Shown in pieces: positions 22,475 to 35,685 of a stretch of DNA of 64,000 nt. The notes below the pieces were generated by a model. It saw only the letters and a list, made by a program, of their open reading frames with translations, did no database searches and had not been told where the DNA came from. Both the position numbers and the translations under genes were made by a program. Numbering within the stretch: the first letter of the stretch is position 1; each line of letters starts with the position of its first letter. Location: positions 496,001-560,000 of the forward strand of contig JAJEKV010000032.1 of assembly GCA_021234155.1 (NCBI GenBank). Reading direction: 5' to 3'. The DNA is from Isoetes taiwanensis (taxonomy: Eukaryota > Streptophyta > Lycopodiopsida > Isoetales > Isoetaceae).

Positions 22475-23854
22475 ATCTTGAGCTTTCTCACAATTACAAC
22501 ACGCAAGCACATGACCTCCTTGCGGCGTGATGCTCGCATCACCTCTTTAGGGGCTCATCTTTCCGCGTGACCTCTCATTCTAGCGCCTCTCAAGAAACTA
22601 CGGAGGCTAAGAAGCGAAGATTATTGATGATGCGGATTGCCCGCCGACTCTACACTCTGGGCAATCCTCTTCTGAAAGCAGCTTCCTCATAAGCGGGTCG
22701 TGATCGATCCGTCTTACATTAGAAAGGAAAACCGGATCCGTGACCTTGAACATCAGCTCCAGCAAGCTGTTCAATCAGCCGAAGATGCCCAAAATAAACA
22801 GGAAGGATATATTGATATTGCTACCAACATCCCTGTGGACTTCTCTACTCCTTCCAGTTATCTTGACTATGTGGTGGCCAGCGGCACCTTTTTCCTACGA
22901 AGTGAGTGCGGCGAATGGCGGGTTCATCATGACCACTCCAGCGGTCGCGGTTTTTCTACATATATGGCGGATCTTTTTGTGGAAGATAAGGGTTTATTTT
23001 GTGCCCTCCTAGTCTTTGATCAACTCAACTGTGAAGATCCGGATTTGGTTATCTTCCGTGTTGTTCAGCCCATGGCCTATGTTTTTCATGACTTCTATCG
23101 GCTGATATACATGATAAATTTCAAGATGAGGCACATCGTGTTTTTGAGGCAACTCCCATCTTTGCTTGGTTGTTATTGCCCACCTGTCGATTATTTCAAG
23201 GATCGCTTCGATCTCGGGCCTTTGAACAAGAGTACATGCACGAACTTGCTCGTACTTACCTCTGTGGCGGAAATGAAACATTGGAGCAGTGCGGAGGAAT
23301 TTAGCGCATCCACGAGGATCTTGAGTTTGCTCAAATTTATATCACGACGCTTGGGAGGCTACAATCAATTGCGTGGCCTTACGGAACTTAAAGACCATCC
23401 CAGCGGGTTGGGTCAATCCCTGTCTATACTCCACTCTACGCTTGAGTGGGACCATTGGTGTCGTGCTCTTGATCGGGATCTTGTTCGTGAATTAGGGACA
23501 TGGCTCGGCAACCCGCCCACGGGCATGGCTCCCTCTCCATATGCTTCCTTAGGAGTCCCTCCACGCCCCCGGTTTCTCTCTTCTGAATGGCGTCTTCCCT
23601 TTTGGACGAAGGTCTTGGATGGCCACGCTGGGTGGACTCCGCCTCAGATCTCGACGGATCTCCGGTGGGATCCCCGTTTTGTCAGACGCTCCAATTGGGA
23701 GGATGGTGCCACCTTCGACACTACTGCCAATTGGATCTATATTGCTAATGAACGTGGTTGGCAACGGCCTGCTGATGCTCTTCATGGCCTCGATACCTTC
23801 TTGCAGAATGCCGCCATCCCATCCTCAGGAATAAGCTTTGTAGTTCCAATATAA
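22475..23854 (+). pseudogene. Extra Ty3 3' ORF, C-terminal part
   Basis: From 22475 the reading LELSHNYNTQAHDLL continues in frame from the coiled coil on the other side of the CACTA insertion, once the duplicated triplet is discounted. After breaks near 22530-22690, a long open frame runs from 22700 to a TAA at 23852-23854 (384 residues). It begins with a Gln/Glu-rich helix (RIRDLEHQLQQAVQSAED), then a globular part rich in Trp, Phe and Tyr (FFLRSECGEWRVHH; WRLPFWTKVLDGHAGW; GATFDTTANWIYIANERGW). No catalytic motif, zinc finger or membrane segment is evident. The function is unknown. The upstream piece makes clear that 22700 is not the true start. Confidence 0.6.
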
Positions 23855-26030
23855 TACCAGTCATGCTTTGTTTGCTTATTTAAATCAAGCAACCAGGAAA
23901 CATACCATTTAATTGCTACTCCAAGTTCAAGGAATATGCATATACATATTATAAAAAACCTTATTGTGGTTAAACAATACTTCCAGTACTGCTTAATTTG
24001 TTTATTACAACCATGTAAACTGTACACGTACAATATTATTGCTTCTCCCAATAAATGGAATATGCAGATACTTTTTATAAAAAAAAAAAAAAAAAAAAAA
24101 AGCATTACCTTTGTAGGTTTTGAACACAAGCTGTCTCATGCGGTATGAAACTGAGAGACCACATGCTACGAAATAGATAAATACAGTTCTGAGAACAATA
24201 ACCATAAGTGTAGGTTGCGAGAGCATAAGCCCTGAAATGGATAAACATAATTTATCAAACCGATAAAACCTCCTTTGCAAGTTTCGAGATATCTCATGTA
24301 TGCAATGCATAGAAAAAACTAATATAGAAGCCCTATGTCTACTAACATAATACCAAAAAAGTTGTTATGCAACTCCGTGCAACCCAAGCTATAGGCGACT
24401 TAAGCAAACAACCCTAGTGAACACGAAAAAGGCCAGGAGCAATATCAATGCATAATTATAACAAATATACCTTAAAGCCACCAGTATTTGAGCTAGGGCC
24501 ACAGGAACATGAAGAAAATGGTATAAAACAAACATGCAATACAACCCTCACAGGTATCTTCTAGAAGAAACATAAAAAACAGGGAAAAATGATCTAGTCA
24601 AAACTTTATGGCCTCTCAACTAATCCCAGGACATGACAATCCATAAAGTTCTCCCCTTTGGCACAGCTGCATTGCTCATGACTCATGACAACCCGATTCA
24701 AACATGCATTGGGGGACTAAATACTTACTCTACAAAACAAGCCATCATGCGAGATGACAACAAGCAAAGCACATGCACTGAGGCTAGACAATTATGTTGA
24801 AAAAAGTAAATACCACATCATATGAAGAAATGAATCGGGTAAGTAAAGAGGTTTCTCCCATGCTTAACAGGATGAGCAAACAAGTTGGAGAAACCTTGCT
24901 AACACTATGACACCAACCATATTACCTGGGCTATATATTGTTGTTCCAAACGAAAACCATGATGTGAATGATGTGCAAACCACTAACACCTATGCTGGAT
25001 GAATAGTTTGGTTTACCTCAAAGGAGGAAATTTTTAAGCAAAGTAGAAAGAGGGGTTCCTTACACCTAACCAAACAATAAAATTGTTGAAAAGGTATCTT
25101 TGCTACCACTGCCACTGCCATCGAGCACTTACAGTCCAATACAATACATGTGAACTTGCTATAGTCATCCGAGGAAAAATTGGTGAAGCACCTGATGGCG
25201 GGTTTTCCCACACCCCCATCATTCGACCTCAAAGGCAGAAATCAAGATCATCCGGTGCTGCTAGATTAAAACAAAATACTTGACCAGAATTGGAATAAGA
25301 ATAAGAAAATAATATGGGCCCAAAAATCTTCTTTTATAATCAAGAACTGGCATGGAAATACAATGGAAATCATCCTCCCATGTCTTTGAACCATGGGAGG
25401 CTTCTACACCAGATCATGTGGAGGCTGCCACCCTCCACAAAATTGTGGAGCAGGGAGAGAGGAGGAGCTCGTGCTCCTCAAAACAGTTATATAATTCTTG
25501 CCTCTTCATCTCCACCCTTCAATATGCACCACTTAATCTTGCCACTCCATTTGTGCCTCTTCATCATAGCCTTCCATTTTTTTGCCTCTTTATCCTGGCC
25601 ATAGAACATGCACCCTTCTTCAACCATTAACAACATTTTTTAAGAGCCTTTATATTGAGCTCTTTTATAATATCACAATTTCTTCACAAACCCCAATGGT
25701 TTTGTTTCCCAAATTTTTTCATGTTGACCGGGTGCCAAAAACCCGGTCAACAGCACCCCATACTGACAAGCCCTCTGATATGATGGTAAAGCATGCAGAG
25801 CCAACTATACAACGAGTTGCGGATAATCATGCGCATGCCCAGGTACGAAAGTACACTATCCATAGGCATGTGGTGATATGAGACCCCAGTGACACCAGCT
25901 GCAACTGCGAAACTTGGAGTCAGAGTCAAGATATTAGTATTAGCTTCATGACATGATACACATGAGCCACAAGATCATGACTGGATACTGGACAGTTAGA
26001 AAATTATAGCAAAGGAAAACTTAATGGACA
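23855..26030. other. AT-rich interval without a recognisable gene
   Basis: I find no credible coding frame or RNA gene. A 23-base A run lies at 24079-24101 and could be the tail of an old retroposed sequence, but nothing recognisable precedes it. Confidence 0.6.
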
Positions 26031-26558
26031 CTAGTAAACGTGTGCCCGGCGTTGCCGGGCTAATGTCCTCACCACTCTACTTTAACATCCATATGTGCAA
26101 CTTCCATTAATAGCACATCTTGTTATTTGCAAGAATGGGTATTATTTGCATTTGTAAGTATTTTTGTTATTGAAATTGTCTCATGGCAGTATTATCAATG
26201 CATTAATCTTGCGTTTATCGATTTTAGTAGAGAAAAATGCGTTATAAGGAAGGTGAGGGGTAATTAATTCACCTCTAAAGACGAAAATTTGAAAGAAAGA
26301 TCCAAAACTTATGATCAAAATGTCACCCTTAGAAGTAGTTAAGTATATCAACAAAAAATAGGTACAGAAATGCAAAACACAAAATTTTGTTCTGGTTCCT
26401 TGGCGTACTTTAGTTCATAATGGAACTCTAAATATGCATCTGCACATTACGCACATCACCAAGGGTCTAATGTTGAACTTTTATGGATGCTCCTATAATA
26501 TCTTTACTTCTTCTACAAATAACATCTTAGCTGGGGTAAAAAGCACTACATTATCCAA
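26031..26558 (-). mobile_element. Helitron-type 3' end, minus strand
   Basis: Read on the minus strand, the hairpin GCCCGGC-AAC-GCCGGGC (26060-26044) is followed nine bases later by CTAG (26034-26031) and then T. A short GC hairpin just upstream of a CTRR end, inserted before T, is the Helitron 3' signature. I cannot find a matching 5' TC end to the right, so this may be a truncated element. About 528 bp further right the same end occurs in degenerate form. Confidence 0.6.
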
Positions 26559-27090
26559 TAGTAAATGTGTACCTGGTGTTGCCGCGCTAATGTCCTGGCT
26601 TGTGTTTTTACTTGGCCTTTAATATCCGTATGTGGAATACCCAGAACACCACAGATTGATGCTTGTAAGAATAGTCATGATTTGCTTTTGTATTTTTGTT
26701 GCATGGGTAACATAAAACATTTGAGGTGATATGATAAATGATCTTTTACTGAACATAGAAAGCAATTGATATTGCAAGAGCCACTAAATCTTGCAAATCA
26801 TCTCTATCACAAACATGGACCGATGCTCGATATCTATCTAGGATTTCCAAAACCCCAAGGATCTCTACGTCTATCGTGTTCCACAGGAATCCTCCAGAAA
26901 ATGGAGAAGTAACAAATGAAAATGATAACGATGTGGCTTCATCAACCCTGTGGTGTCTGGTGTCTTAGCAATAGGTTCATATATGCAAATAGTCTAACAA
27001 CAAAGGGAAATTTCATGGGCGGATAATTAACATGAAGAGTACATCCCGTTTGCTCAATCTTGGTGCAATGATCAAGGTATAAACCATTAA
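26559..27090 (-). repeat. Degenerate second copy of the Helitron 3' end
   Basis: Positions 26559-26597 repeat the terminus above with changes: the hairpin arms no longer pair fully (acctggt-gtt-gccgcgc) and the end reads CTAT in place of CTAG. Sequence to its right (tatccgtatgtgg, ttgtaagaat, tttttgttg) parallels that right of the first end. This is a tandem copy of about 530 bp. Confidence 0.5.
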
Positions 27091-28318
27091 AATAAAAACA
27101 CATTATGGTTATGGCATTATTTATTATCTCAAATTACTATTGTTTTTTCTCGTGTTGTTGGATTTGATATGTTGTCGTATGTGCATAGGATTTTTGGTGA
27201 GTGGGTGCTCACCTCTTTCTTTAAAGGCTTGATGGATTTAATGTGTTTGCTTATATGTGTATAGGGCATTCGGTGAGTAAATTCTCATGCCCGTGGCGGT
27301 CCAGGCGCCCATGCCCGCCCAAATTTGAACTTTCAAATTCGAATATTTCTCGCCCTTCCGCCCGCCCGCCCAAATTTGAACATAAAATTTAAAAATCCCG
27401 CCCGTAATTTGAAAACTTGCCACTTGTGCAAATTTTAACATAAAATTCAAAATTCTGGCCCGTAATTTGAAATTTGACTGCCACCTGTGCAAATTTGAAT
27501 CGCCCGCTTTTTAAGATTGTACTTTGCATTTAAAGCTTTGTCTTTGTCGCCGTTCTCCCTCTTAAAGCGACCATGGTACGACTTAAAGCGACCATGAGTG
27601 CGACACGAACATTTTTAGGTGCGCGGTTCGGCGCTTTGAATCCGCTGCTTTCGTTTTAGGCTAGCTTCGCTTCGCGCCGCCGTGACTTTCTCTCGGCGCT
27701 GGCGAAACTTTGCAAAGCGCATCGCGTCTTTGTCGGCGCTTTCTTCTTGGCTCACGAAATCGGGTGATTCTTCATGGGGCCTCATCCATCAAATTGGGGA
27801 CTTGCTTCGTTGAAGAAGGTTGCCAATACTTCAACAAATAAGTAAGCTATCACCCATATTGAATATTACTTGGCATAGTTTTGTCAATTTTCTTGGGCAT
27901 TTAGGAAATCTGCACGAGCCAAAAAGGCTGCTCCATACAGGCAGTGAGCCTTATATTGGTGGCTAAACATCTATTTTATGCTCTGAAGAAATCTTTGGTG
28001 GTCGGCATGAAAGAAGTATTGCAGAAGCATAAGGACATATCTAATAGAACAGAGAATGGAAATACATGTTTTGTTAGCATAGAAATAAGAGAACTCATTG
28101 AAGACCTCTGATTGGGTTTTTGTCACGGAGAGCTTCAAACATATGAGGAACAGGTTTTGTAGAGGAATGAAACATTGATGCATAGCCTAACTCCAAATCT
28201 CGCAAGGAAAAGTGTCACCCAATGTTCGCAGACTCAAAATGCAAGATGTATACAATGCACACACCAAGAATCCCCGTATCCATAGCTAAATGAAGCTCTC
28301 TCTCCCTCCCTTCCCCTC
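27091..28318. other. Mixed low-complexity interval, no gene
   Basis: 27280-27510 holds diverged repeats combining cgcccgcc with caaatttgaa and cataaaattcaaa. 27540-27790 is GC-richer with repeated cttaaagcgaccatg and tcggcgctt phrases, possibly subterminal sequence of a DNA transposon. I see no coding frame or RNA gene. Confidence 0.5.
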
Positions 28319-28430
28319 TCCCCAAAAATCGGTGCACACTTTTGGGCTTTAATCAAACTGATGTCCATAATTTCTCATGAACTACATGATTAGTTGATTA
28401 AAGCCCAAAGTGTGCCGATTTTTTTGGGAG
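28319..28430. repeat. 112-bp near-perfect hairpin (inverted repeat)
   Basis: The left arm starts cccaaaaatcggtgcacac and runs to about 28359; the right arm (28392-28430) is its reverse complement with a few mismatches (cacactttgggctttaatcaa is shared). The loop is about 32 bp. It could be a small foldback/MITE-type element or a hairpin-RNA precursor. No target duplication is clear. Confidence 0.65.
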
Positions 28431-28523
28431 GGTAAATTAAATTCTATATAGAAGAAATCTAGCCACCATTAGCTAACCTCTAAATTATACAATTCGCCCT
28501 ATATATTTTATTTATCCCCTTAA

Positions 28524-31500
28524 TCAGAAGAGGCGGGATCCAAAAGTTCCCAGGCACTCTCTTCCCCGGCAGCCAAGCCTGGGTCGTGACGCTTAATGAC
28601 CACCCTCCCCGTGAGCCTGGGGCCTCTATCCGGATCGCTGATCTCTTCCTGGCTGTGGGCCCTCTTCGAAGGCCTAAAAGATTCCAGATTCTGGCCCCGA
28701 GAACTTGTCAAATCAAGGCACCTCCAGGTTGGTCTTGTATAAACCGCAAGTGTTGTCTTTATCGCTCTCGCACCTGGAGGCTTCCGCATCGGCAACGACC
28801 CGCCAAATCGTCCGAATGGGCTAAATTAGCCCGGGAGCGTTACAAGGTCGGTTTTGCAAAAGAAAGAAACACTCACGCCTCCACGGCAAGATCCTCGCAC
28901 CCACATCCTAGGCCAATTGACTACGAAAGTGTGATGGAAGTGAGCTACTTTGGTGCTTGGAGGTCGGGTGGTCTTCCGCCAATGAACTGGTCCCCTGTGG
29001 CAATGTCGACGCTCGAGTCCATTGGCGTACTCCAAATCGCCATTCCGAGAGGGGAGGTTGCCCGTCCCCATCCCCCATGGGGAGGGAAATTCCCGGCATC
29101 TTCCCGGGATTTTAGGGTCCCCGCTTCGGGCGTTACCACCCCCACGCCAAGTCACGGGCGCAAGGTCCCGCCTAATCCGACAAGGAGAAGGCTCAAACGT
29201 AAACCCCTGTGGGTTGCCGTGTTCTAGAAGGGTTTGCGCTTTGGGGCCAAGACTGGTCTGTTGCACTTGGGACCCGGCCGAAGCCGCAGCGGAGAATACG
29301 GAGCAAGGGGAACCGACGGAGCGGAGTTTGGGCCCGTCCTCCTCCCGATGTGGCAAGTAGAAGTCGGGGGCTTTGCAAAGGGCAAGACATTCATAAATTC
29401 CGCAACTAATGCATTGTACGAAAATAAATTTCCATTTTTGCCACCGGATTCCTAATTCATCTCCAGCACACAGCCCAATTTTTGAAATTTTCGAGAAGGT
29501 CTAGGTCAAAGGGTTAAGATAGAATCGGCCGGGCAGCCTCGCTGGCAGGCAACCGAGCCGGCACCCTTCCCCAAGTCAAACGAGACCAGACCTTGCGTGG
29601 ATCCCTCACAAGAGGGGAGAGTCCCACCCCAAGAGGGGGATCCAAAAAGTTCCCGAGGCAGCCCCTTCCCCGGCAGCGCCTCCCTCGGGGTCGACGCTAA
29701 TGACCACCCTCCCGAGCCCGTTCCCCTATCCCACCGCTGATCCTCCGTCCGGGGCCCTTTCGAAGGCCCAAAAGATTCCATCGTCCGGGAGAACTTTGTC
29801 AAACCGGGCGCCCCGAGGTCGGGTCTTGTATAAACCGCAAACCTTTTGTCATTCGGCACCGGGAGGTTCTAATGGCAAATCGACCGCAAATCGTCCGCAA
29901 TGGCGAAATTACCCTAGGGAGCAAGTTACAAGGTCGGTTTTGCAAAAGAAAACACTCACGCCTCCACGACAAGATCCCACATCCACATCCTAGGCCGATT
30001 GACCACGAAAGTGTGATGGAAGTGAGCTACTTTGGCGCTTGAGGTCGGTGGTCTTCTGCCACCTTAACTTGGTCCCCGTGGCAATGTCCATGTTCTCGAG
30101 TCCATTGGCGAGCCAAATCGCGATTTCCGAGAGGGGAGGTTGCCCCCCGGCCCCCGTGTGGCCTGGGAGAGGAAATTCGGGCAAGCAGCTCGGGGATTTT
30201 AGGGTCCCCGCCCGGGCGGCCAACATCCCCACTCCACGCCAAGTCACCTACCAAGCCAGGTCCCTACTGAATCCGACAAGGAGAGGGCCTCCAAACATAA
30301 ACCTTGTGGGTTGCCGTGTTCTAGAAGGGTTTGCTTTGGGGCCAAGACTTGGTCTGGTTGCACTTGGGACCGGCCGCAGAAGCCGCAGCGAGAATACCGG
30401 AGCAAGGGGAACCGACAGAAAGGAAGTTTGGGCCTCGTGTTCTCCTCCCCGATGTGGCAAGTAGAAGTCGGGGCTTTTGTAGTGGCAAGACATTCACAAA
30501 TTCGCAATTAATGCATTGTACCTAAATAATTCAGATTTTTGCCACCGGATTCCCAATTCATCTCCAGCACACGCCTACTTTTCGAAATTTTCTGAGAAGG
30601 TCTAGGTCAAAGGGTTAAGATTAGAACGGTCGGGGGCAGCCCGCTGGTGGCAACCGAGCCGGCACCCTTCCCCAAGTCAAACGAGACCAGACCTTGCGGG
30701 GATCCCCTCACAAGAGGGGGAGAGTCCCACCCCAAGAGGCGGGATCCAAAAGTTCCCCAGGCAGCCCTTCCTTCCCCTGCAGCGCCCCTGGGGTCGCACG
30801 CTAATGACCACCCTCCCGGAGCCCTGGTTCCCCATCCCACCGCTGATCCTCCGGGCACAATGGGCCCCTTTCGAAGGCCCAAAAGATTCCTGTGATCGGT
30901 CCGGGAGAACTTGTCAAACCGCTGGGCATCCCGGATCTCGTCGGCCTTGTATAAAACCGCAGTTGTTTTGTCGCTCAAGGGCCGGGAGGCTCCTAATGGC
31001 AAATCGACCCCGCCAAATCGTCCGAATGGCGAAATTAGCCCGTGGAGCAAGTTACAAGGTCGGTTTTTGGTAAAAGAAAGAAACACTCACGCCTCCACAA
31101 AGATCCCGCACCCACATCCTAGGGCCAATTGACTACGAAAGTGTGATGGAAGTGAGCTACTTTGGCGCTTCTTGGAGGTCGGTGGTCTTCCCTGGCCACG
31201 GAACTTGGTCCCCGTGGCAATGTCGACGCGGAGTCCATTGGCGAGCCAAATCGCACTGGAGAGAGGGAGGTTGCCCGTCCGCCCCCATGGGGAGAGGGAA
31301 ATTCGGCAAGCATCTTCCTGGGATTTTTAGGTCCCCTGCCAAGGCCAACACCCCCACTCATCGCCAAGTCACGCGCAAGGTCCCGCCCGACCGACAAGGA
31401 GAGGGCCTCCCAAACGTAAACCCCGTGGGTTGCCGTGTTCTAGAAGGGTTTGGCGCTTTGGGGCCAAGACTTGGTCACTGCACTTGGGACCCGGCCGGAA

Positions 31501-34500
31501 GCCGCAGCCGAGAATACCGAGCAAGGGGAACCGACGAGCGGAGTTTGGGCCTGTCCCTCCTCCCCGATGGCAAGTAGAAGTCGGGGGCGCGGGCAAGACA
31601 TTCATAAATTGCAACTAATGCATTGTACAGAAAATAAATTCTGATTTTTTGCCACCGGATTCCTAATTCATCTCCAAAGACACACAATTTTTGAAATTTT
31701 CGGAGAAGGTCTAGGTCAAAGGGTTAAGATAGAACGGTCGGGGCAGCCCGCTGGTGGCAACCGAGCCGGCACCCTTCCCCAAGTCAAACGAGACCAGACC
31801 TTGCAGGGATCCCTCACAAGAGGGGAGAGTCCGGACCCCAAGAGGCGATCCAAAAGTTCCCGAGGCAGCCCTTCTTCCCAGCCGGGCCCCCCCTCCGGGT
31901 CGCACGCCAATGACCACCCTCCCCGGAGCCCTGCCTCCCCTATCCCACCGCTGATCCTCCTGGCCGTGGGCCCCTTTTCGGAAGGCCCAAAAGATTCCAA
32001 ACGGGTCCGGAGAACTTGTCAAACCGCTGGGCCCCGAGGTGATCGGGCCTTGTATAAACCGCAATGAGTTTTGTCATTCGAAAAGCACCGGGAGGTTCCG
32101 AATGGCAAATCGACCCCGCTAAATCGTCCCGAATGGCGAAATTACCCTTTGGGAGCAAGTTACAAGGTCGGTTTTGCAAAAGAAAAACACTTCACGCCTC
32201 CACGACAAGATCCCACATCCACATCCTAGGCCGATTGACTACGAAAGTGTGATGGAAGTGAGCTACTTTGGCGCTTCTTGGAGGTCGGGTGGTTTCTTAG
32301 AGCGGCCACCTTGCGATCCAACTTGGTCCCCGTGGCAATATCCATGTTCTCGAGTCCATTGACGAGCCAAATCGCGCCTCCCTTCTGGAGAGGGGAGGTT
32401 GTCTGGCCCATCCCTGTGGCCTTGGGGAGAGGGAAATCCGGCAAGCAGCTTCCGGGGGCATTTAGGGGTCCCCCTCAAGGCCAACATCCCCACTCCACGC
32501 CAAGTCACTCTGCCAAGCAAGGTCCCACTCCGACCGACAAGGAGAGGGCCTCCAAACGTAAACCCCGTGGGTTGCCGTGTTCTAGAAGGGTTTGTGTTTT
32601 GGGGGCAAAGACTTGGTCTGCTGCACTTGGGGACCCGGGGCCGGAAGCCGCAGCGGAGAATACGAGCAAGGGGAACCGACGAGAGGCCTGAGTTTGGGCA
32701 TGTCCTCCTCCCATGTGGCACGTAGAAGTCGGGGGCGGTAAAGGGTAAGACATTCATAAAATTCATAAATTAATGCATTGTACCGAAAATAAATTCTGAT
32801 TTTTGCCACCTGGATTCCTAATTCATCTCCAAAGACACACCCAATTTTCGAAATTTTCTGAGAAGGTCTAGGTCAAAGGGTTAGCATTAGAACGGCCGGG
32901 GGTAGCCCGCTGGTGGCAACCGAAGCCGCACCCCTCCCCAAGTCAAACGAGACCAGACCTTGCGGGATCCCTCACAAGAGGGGAGAGTCCGGACCCAAGA
33001 GGCGGGATCCAAAAAGTTCCCCGAGGCAGCCTCCTTCCTCGGCAGGCCCCCCCTGGGTCAGACGCTTCGAATGACCACCCTCCTGAGTCCCTGCTCCCCC
33101 CATCCGGACGCTGGATCCTCCTGGCCGGGGCCCTCTTCGGGAAGGCCCAAAGATTCCTTGACGGGTCCGAGAACTTGTCAAACCCGCTGGGCGCCCCGAG
33201 GTCGATCTTGTATAAACCGCAAGTTTTTTGTCGCTCGGCACCGGGAGGCTCCTAATGGCAAATCGACCCCCAAATCGCTCGAATGGCGAAATTACCCTAG
33301 GGAGCAAGTTACAAGGTCGGTTTTGCAAAAGAAAAAAACACTCACGCCTCCACGACAAGATCCCGCATCCACATCCTAGGGCCAATTGACTACGAGTGTG
33401 ATGGAAGTGAGCTACTTTGGCTTCTTGAGGTCGGGTGGTCTTCTGACCACGGAACTTGGTCCCCGTGGCAATGTCCATGTTCTCGAGTCCATTGGCGAAG
33501 CCAAATCGTGGATTCCAGAGAGGGAGGTTGCCCCGTCCGGCCCCGTGGCCTTGGGAGAGAAAATTGAGGCAAAGCCTCCGGGATTTTAGGTCCCCGCCTC
33601 TGGCATCAACACCCCCCCACTCCATCGCAAGTCACCCAAAGGCCCCACCCTAGGCCTGACAAGGAGAGGGCCTCCAAAACGTGAAACCCCGTGGGTTGCC
33701 GTGTTCTAGAAGGGTTTTGGCGCTTTGGGGCCGAGACTTGGTCTGTTGCACTTGGGACCCGCCGGAAGCCGCAAAATGAGAAATACAAGGAGCAAGGAGA
33801 ACTCAAGGAGCGGAGTTTGGGCCCCGTCCTCCTCCCGATGTGGCAGTAGAAGTCTGGGGGCTTTTGCAAAGGGGCAAGACATTCATAAATTTGTAATTAA
33901 TGCATTGTACCTAAAATAAATTCAGATTTTTGCCACCGATTTCCTAATTCATCTCCAAAGACACAATGCAATTTTTCGAATTTTCGAGAAGGTCTAGATC
34001 AAAGGGTTAGCTAAGGTCAAAGAAATGGAGTTTGTGGGATCGCTGTACTTGGGGTTGACCTTGTCGGGCCGGACGCTATACTTGGTCTAAGACCGCATTG
34101 AGAATATAAGCATCATAACTATTAGAATGAAGATAAATGATTACGTAAAAAGCATCATAACTACTAGAATGAAGTTAAATGATTACTACAAAAAGCAAAA
34201 AGACTACCATGGGTTGGGGGTTTAGATTTGGTTGCTTGTAATGATGGTTGTGTTTCAAGATCAAGGCATATGGATAGAGAGAATGCCCCTTGTTCAACGG
34301 GACGCTTCCTATGGCATAATTAACTTCGTAATAAACCGAATTCGGGGCAAGCATCTTTTGGGGATTTTAGGGTCACCGCACGGCATCAACACCCCCCCTC
34401 CCACGCCAAGACACGGCGCAAGGTCCCACCAAATCTCGACAAGGAGAGGGCCTCAAACGTAAACCCCGTGGAGTTGCCGTGTTCTAGAAGGGTTTTCGCT

Positions 34501-35660
34501 TTGGGGCCGAAGTTTGGTCTTCCGCCACACTTGGTCCCTAGGGCAATGTCGATGTTCGAGTCCATTGGCGTAGCCAAATTGCGCCCCCGGGAGAGGGAGG
34601 TCGCCCGTCCGTCCCCCCGGCCTTAGGGAGAGAAAATTGGGGCAAGCAACTTTGGGGATTTTAGGGTCACCGCTCAAGGCCAACACCCCTACTCCACGCC
34701 AAGACGCGGCAAGGTTCCTGGCCAAATCGACAAGGAGAGGGCCTCCCAAACGTAAACCCCCGTGAGTTGCCGTGTTCTAGAAGGGTTTTCGCTTTTGGGG
34801 GCCGAAGTTTTGGTCTTCGCCACGTAACTTGGTCCCTAGGGCAATGTCGACGTTCTAAGTCGATTGGCGAGCCAAATTGTAGTTCCGTGAGAGGAGGTCA
34901 CCCGTCCGGCCCCGGTGGCCTTAGGGAGAGGAAATTCGGGCAAGCGCCTTTGGGGGATTTAGGGTCCGGTGCTCGGGCGTCAACACCCTCACTCCATGTC
35001 AAGTCACGCCAAGGTCCCTACCGACCGACAAGGAGAGAGCCTCAAACGTAAACCATGTGGGTTGCCGTGTTCTAGAAGGGTTTTGCGCTTGGGGCCGAAG
35101 TCTTGGTCAAGGTGCGGTTGGGACTCCGGCCGCCGAGAACACGGAGCAATAGGAACCGACGGAACGGAGTTTGGGCCCGTCCCTCCTCCCCGATGTGGCA
35201 ATTAGAAGTCTGGGCGCTTTTGCTGGCAAGACATTCATAAATTAAGTAATTAATGCATTGTACGAAAATAAATTCGATTTTTGCCACCGGATTCCTAATT
35301 CATCTCCAAAGACACAACCCAATTTTGGAATTTTTGGAGAAGATCTAGGTCAAAGGGTTAGTATTAGAACGGTCGGAATGGCCCGCTACTTGGCAAAACA
35401 AGCCGGCACCCTCCCCAAGTCAAACGAGGCCAGACCTTGCAGGGATCCCTCACAAGAGGGGGAGAGTCCCGGACCCCGTGAGGCGGGATCCAAAAAAGTT
35501 CCCCGAGGCAGCTCTTTTCCCGGGGGCCGGGCCGCGACGCTAATGACCACCCTCCCTGAGCCCGGGTTCCCCTATCCCATCGTTGATCCTCCGCTCGTGG
35601 TTCCCTCTTCGGGAAGGCCTCAGGACTGTCTAAATAAGCCTAGGGACAAACTTTAATGAG
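28524..35660. repeat. 1.1-kb tandem satellite, array 2
   Basis: Same satellite as at 1-4740 and in the same orientation. The phrase ggtctaggtcaaaggg or a close variant occurs at 29499, 30599, 31709, 32865, 33991 and 35341, with spacings of 1100, 1110, 1156, 1126 and 1350 bp. The last interval contains the foreign segment (34005-34335) and the 300-bp subrepeats seen in array 1. The array starts in mid-unit at about 28524 and ends in gtctaaataagcctaggg and a following phrase shared with array 1. Open frames over it are accidental. Confidence 0.85.
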
Positions 35661-35685
35661 CATCACATTTAAAAAAGACGTAAAA

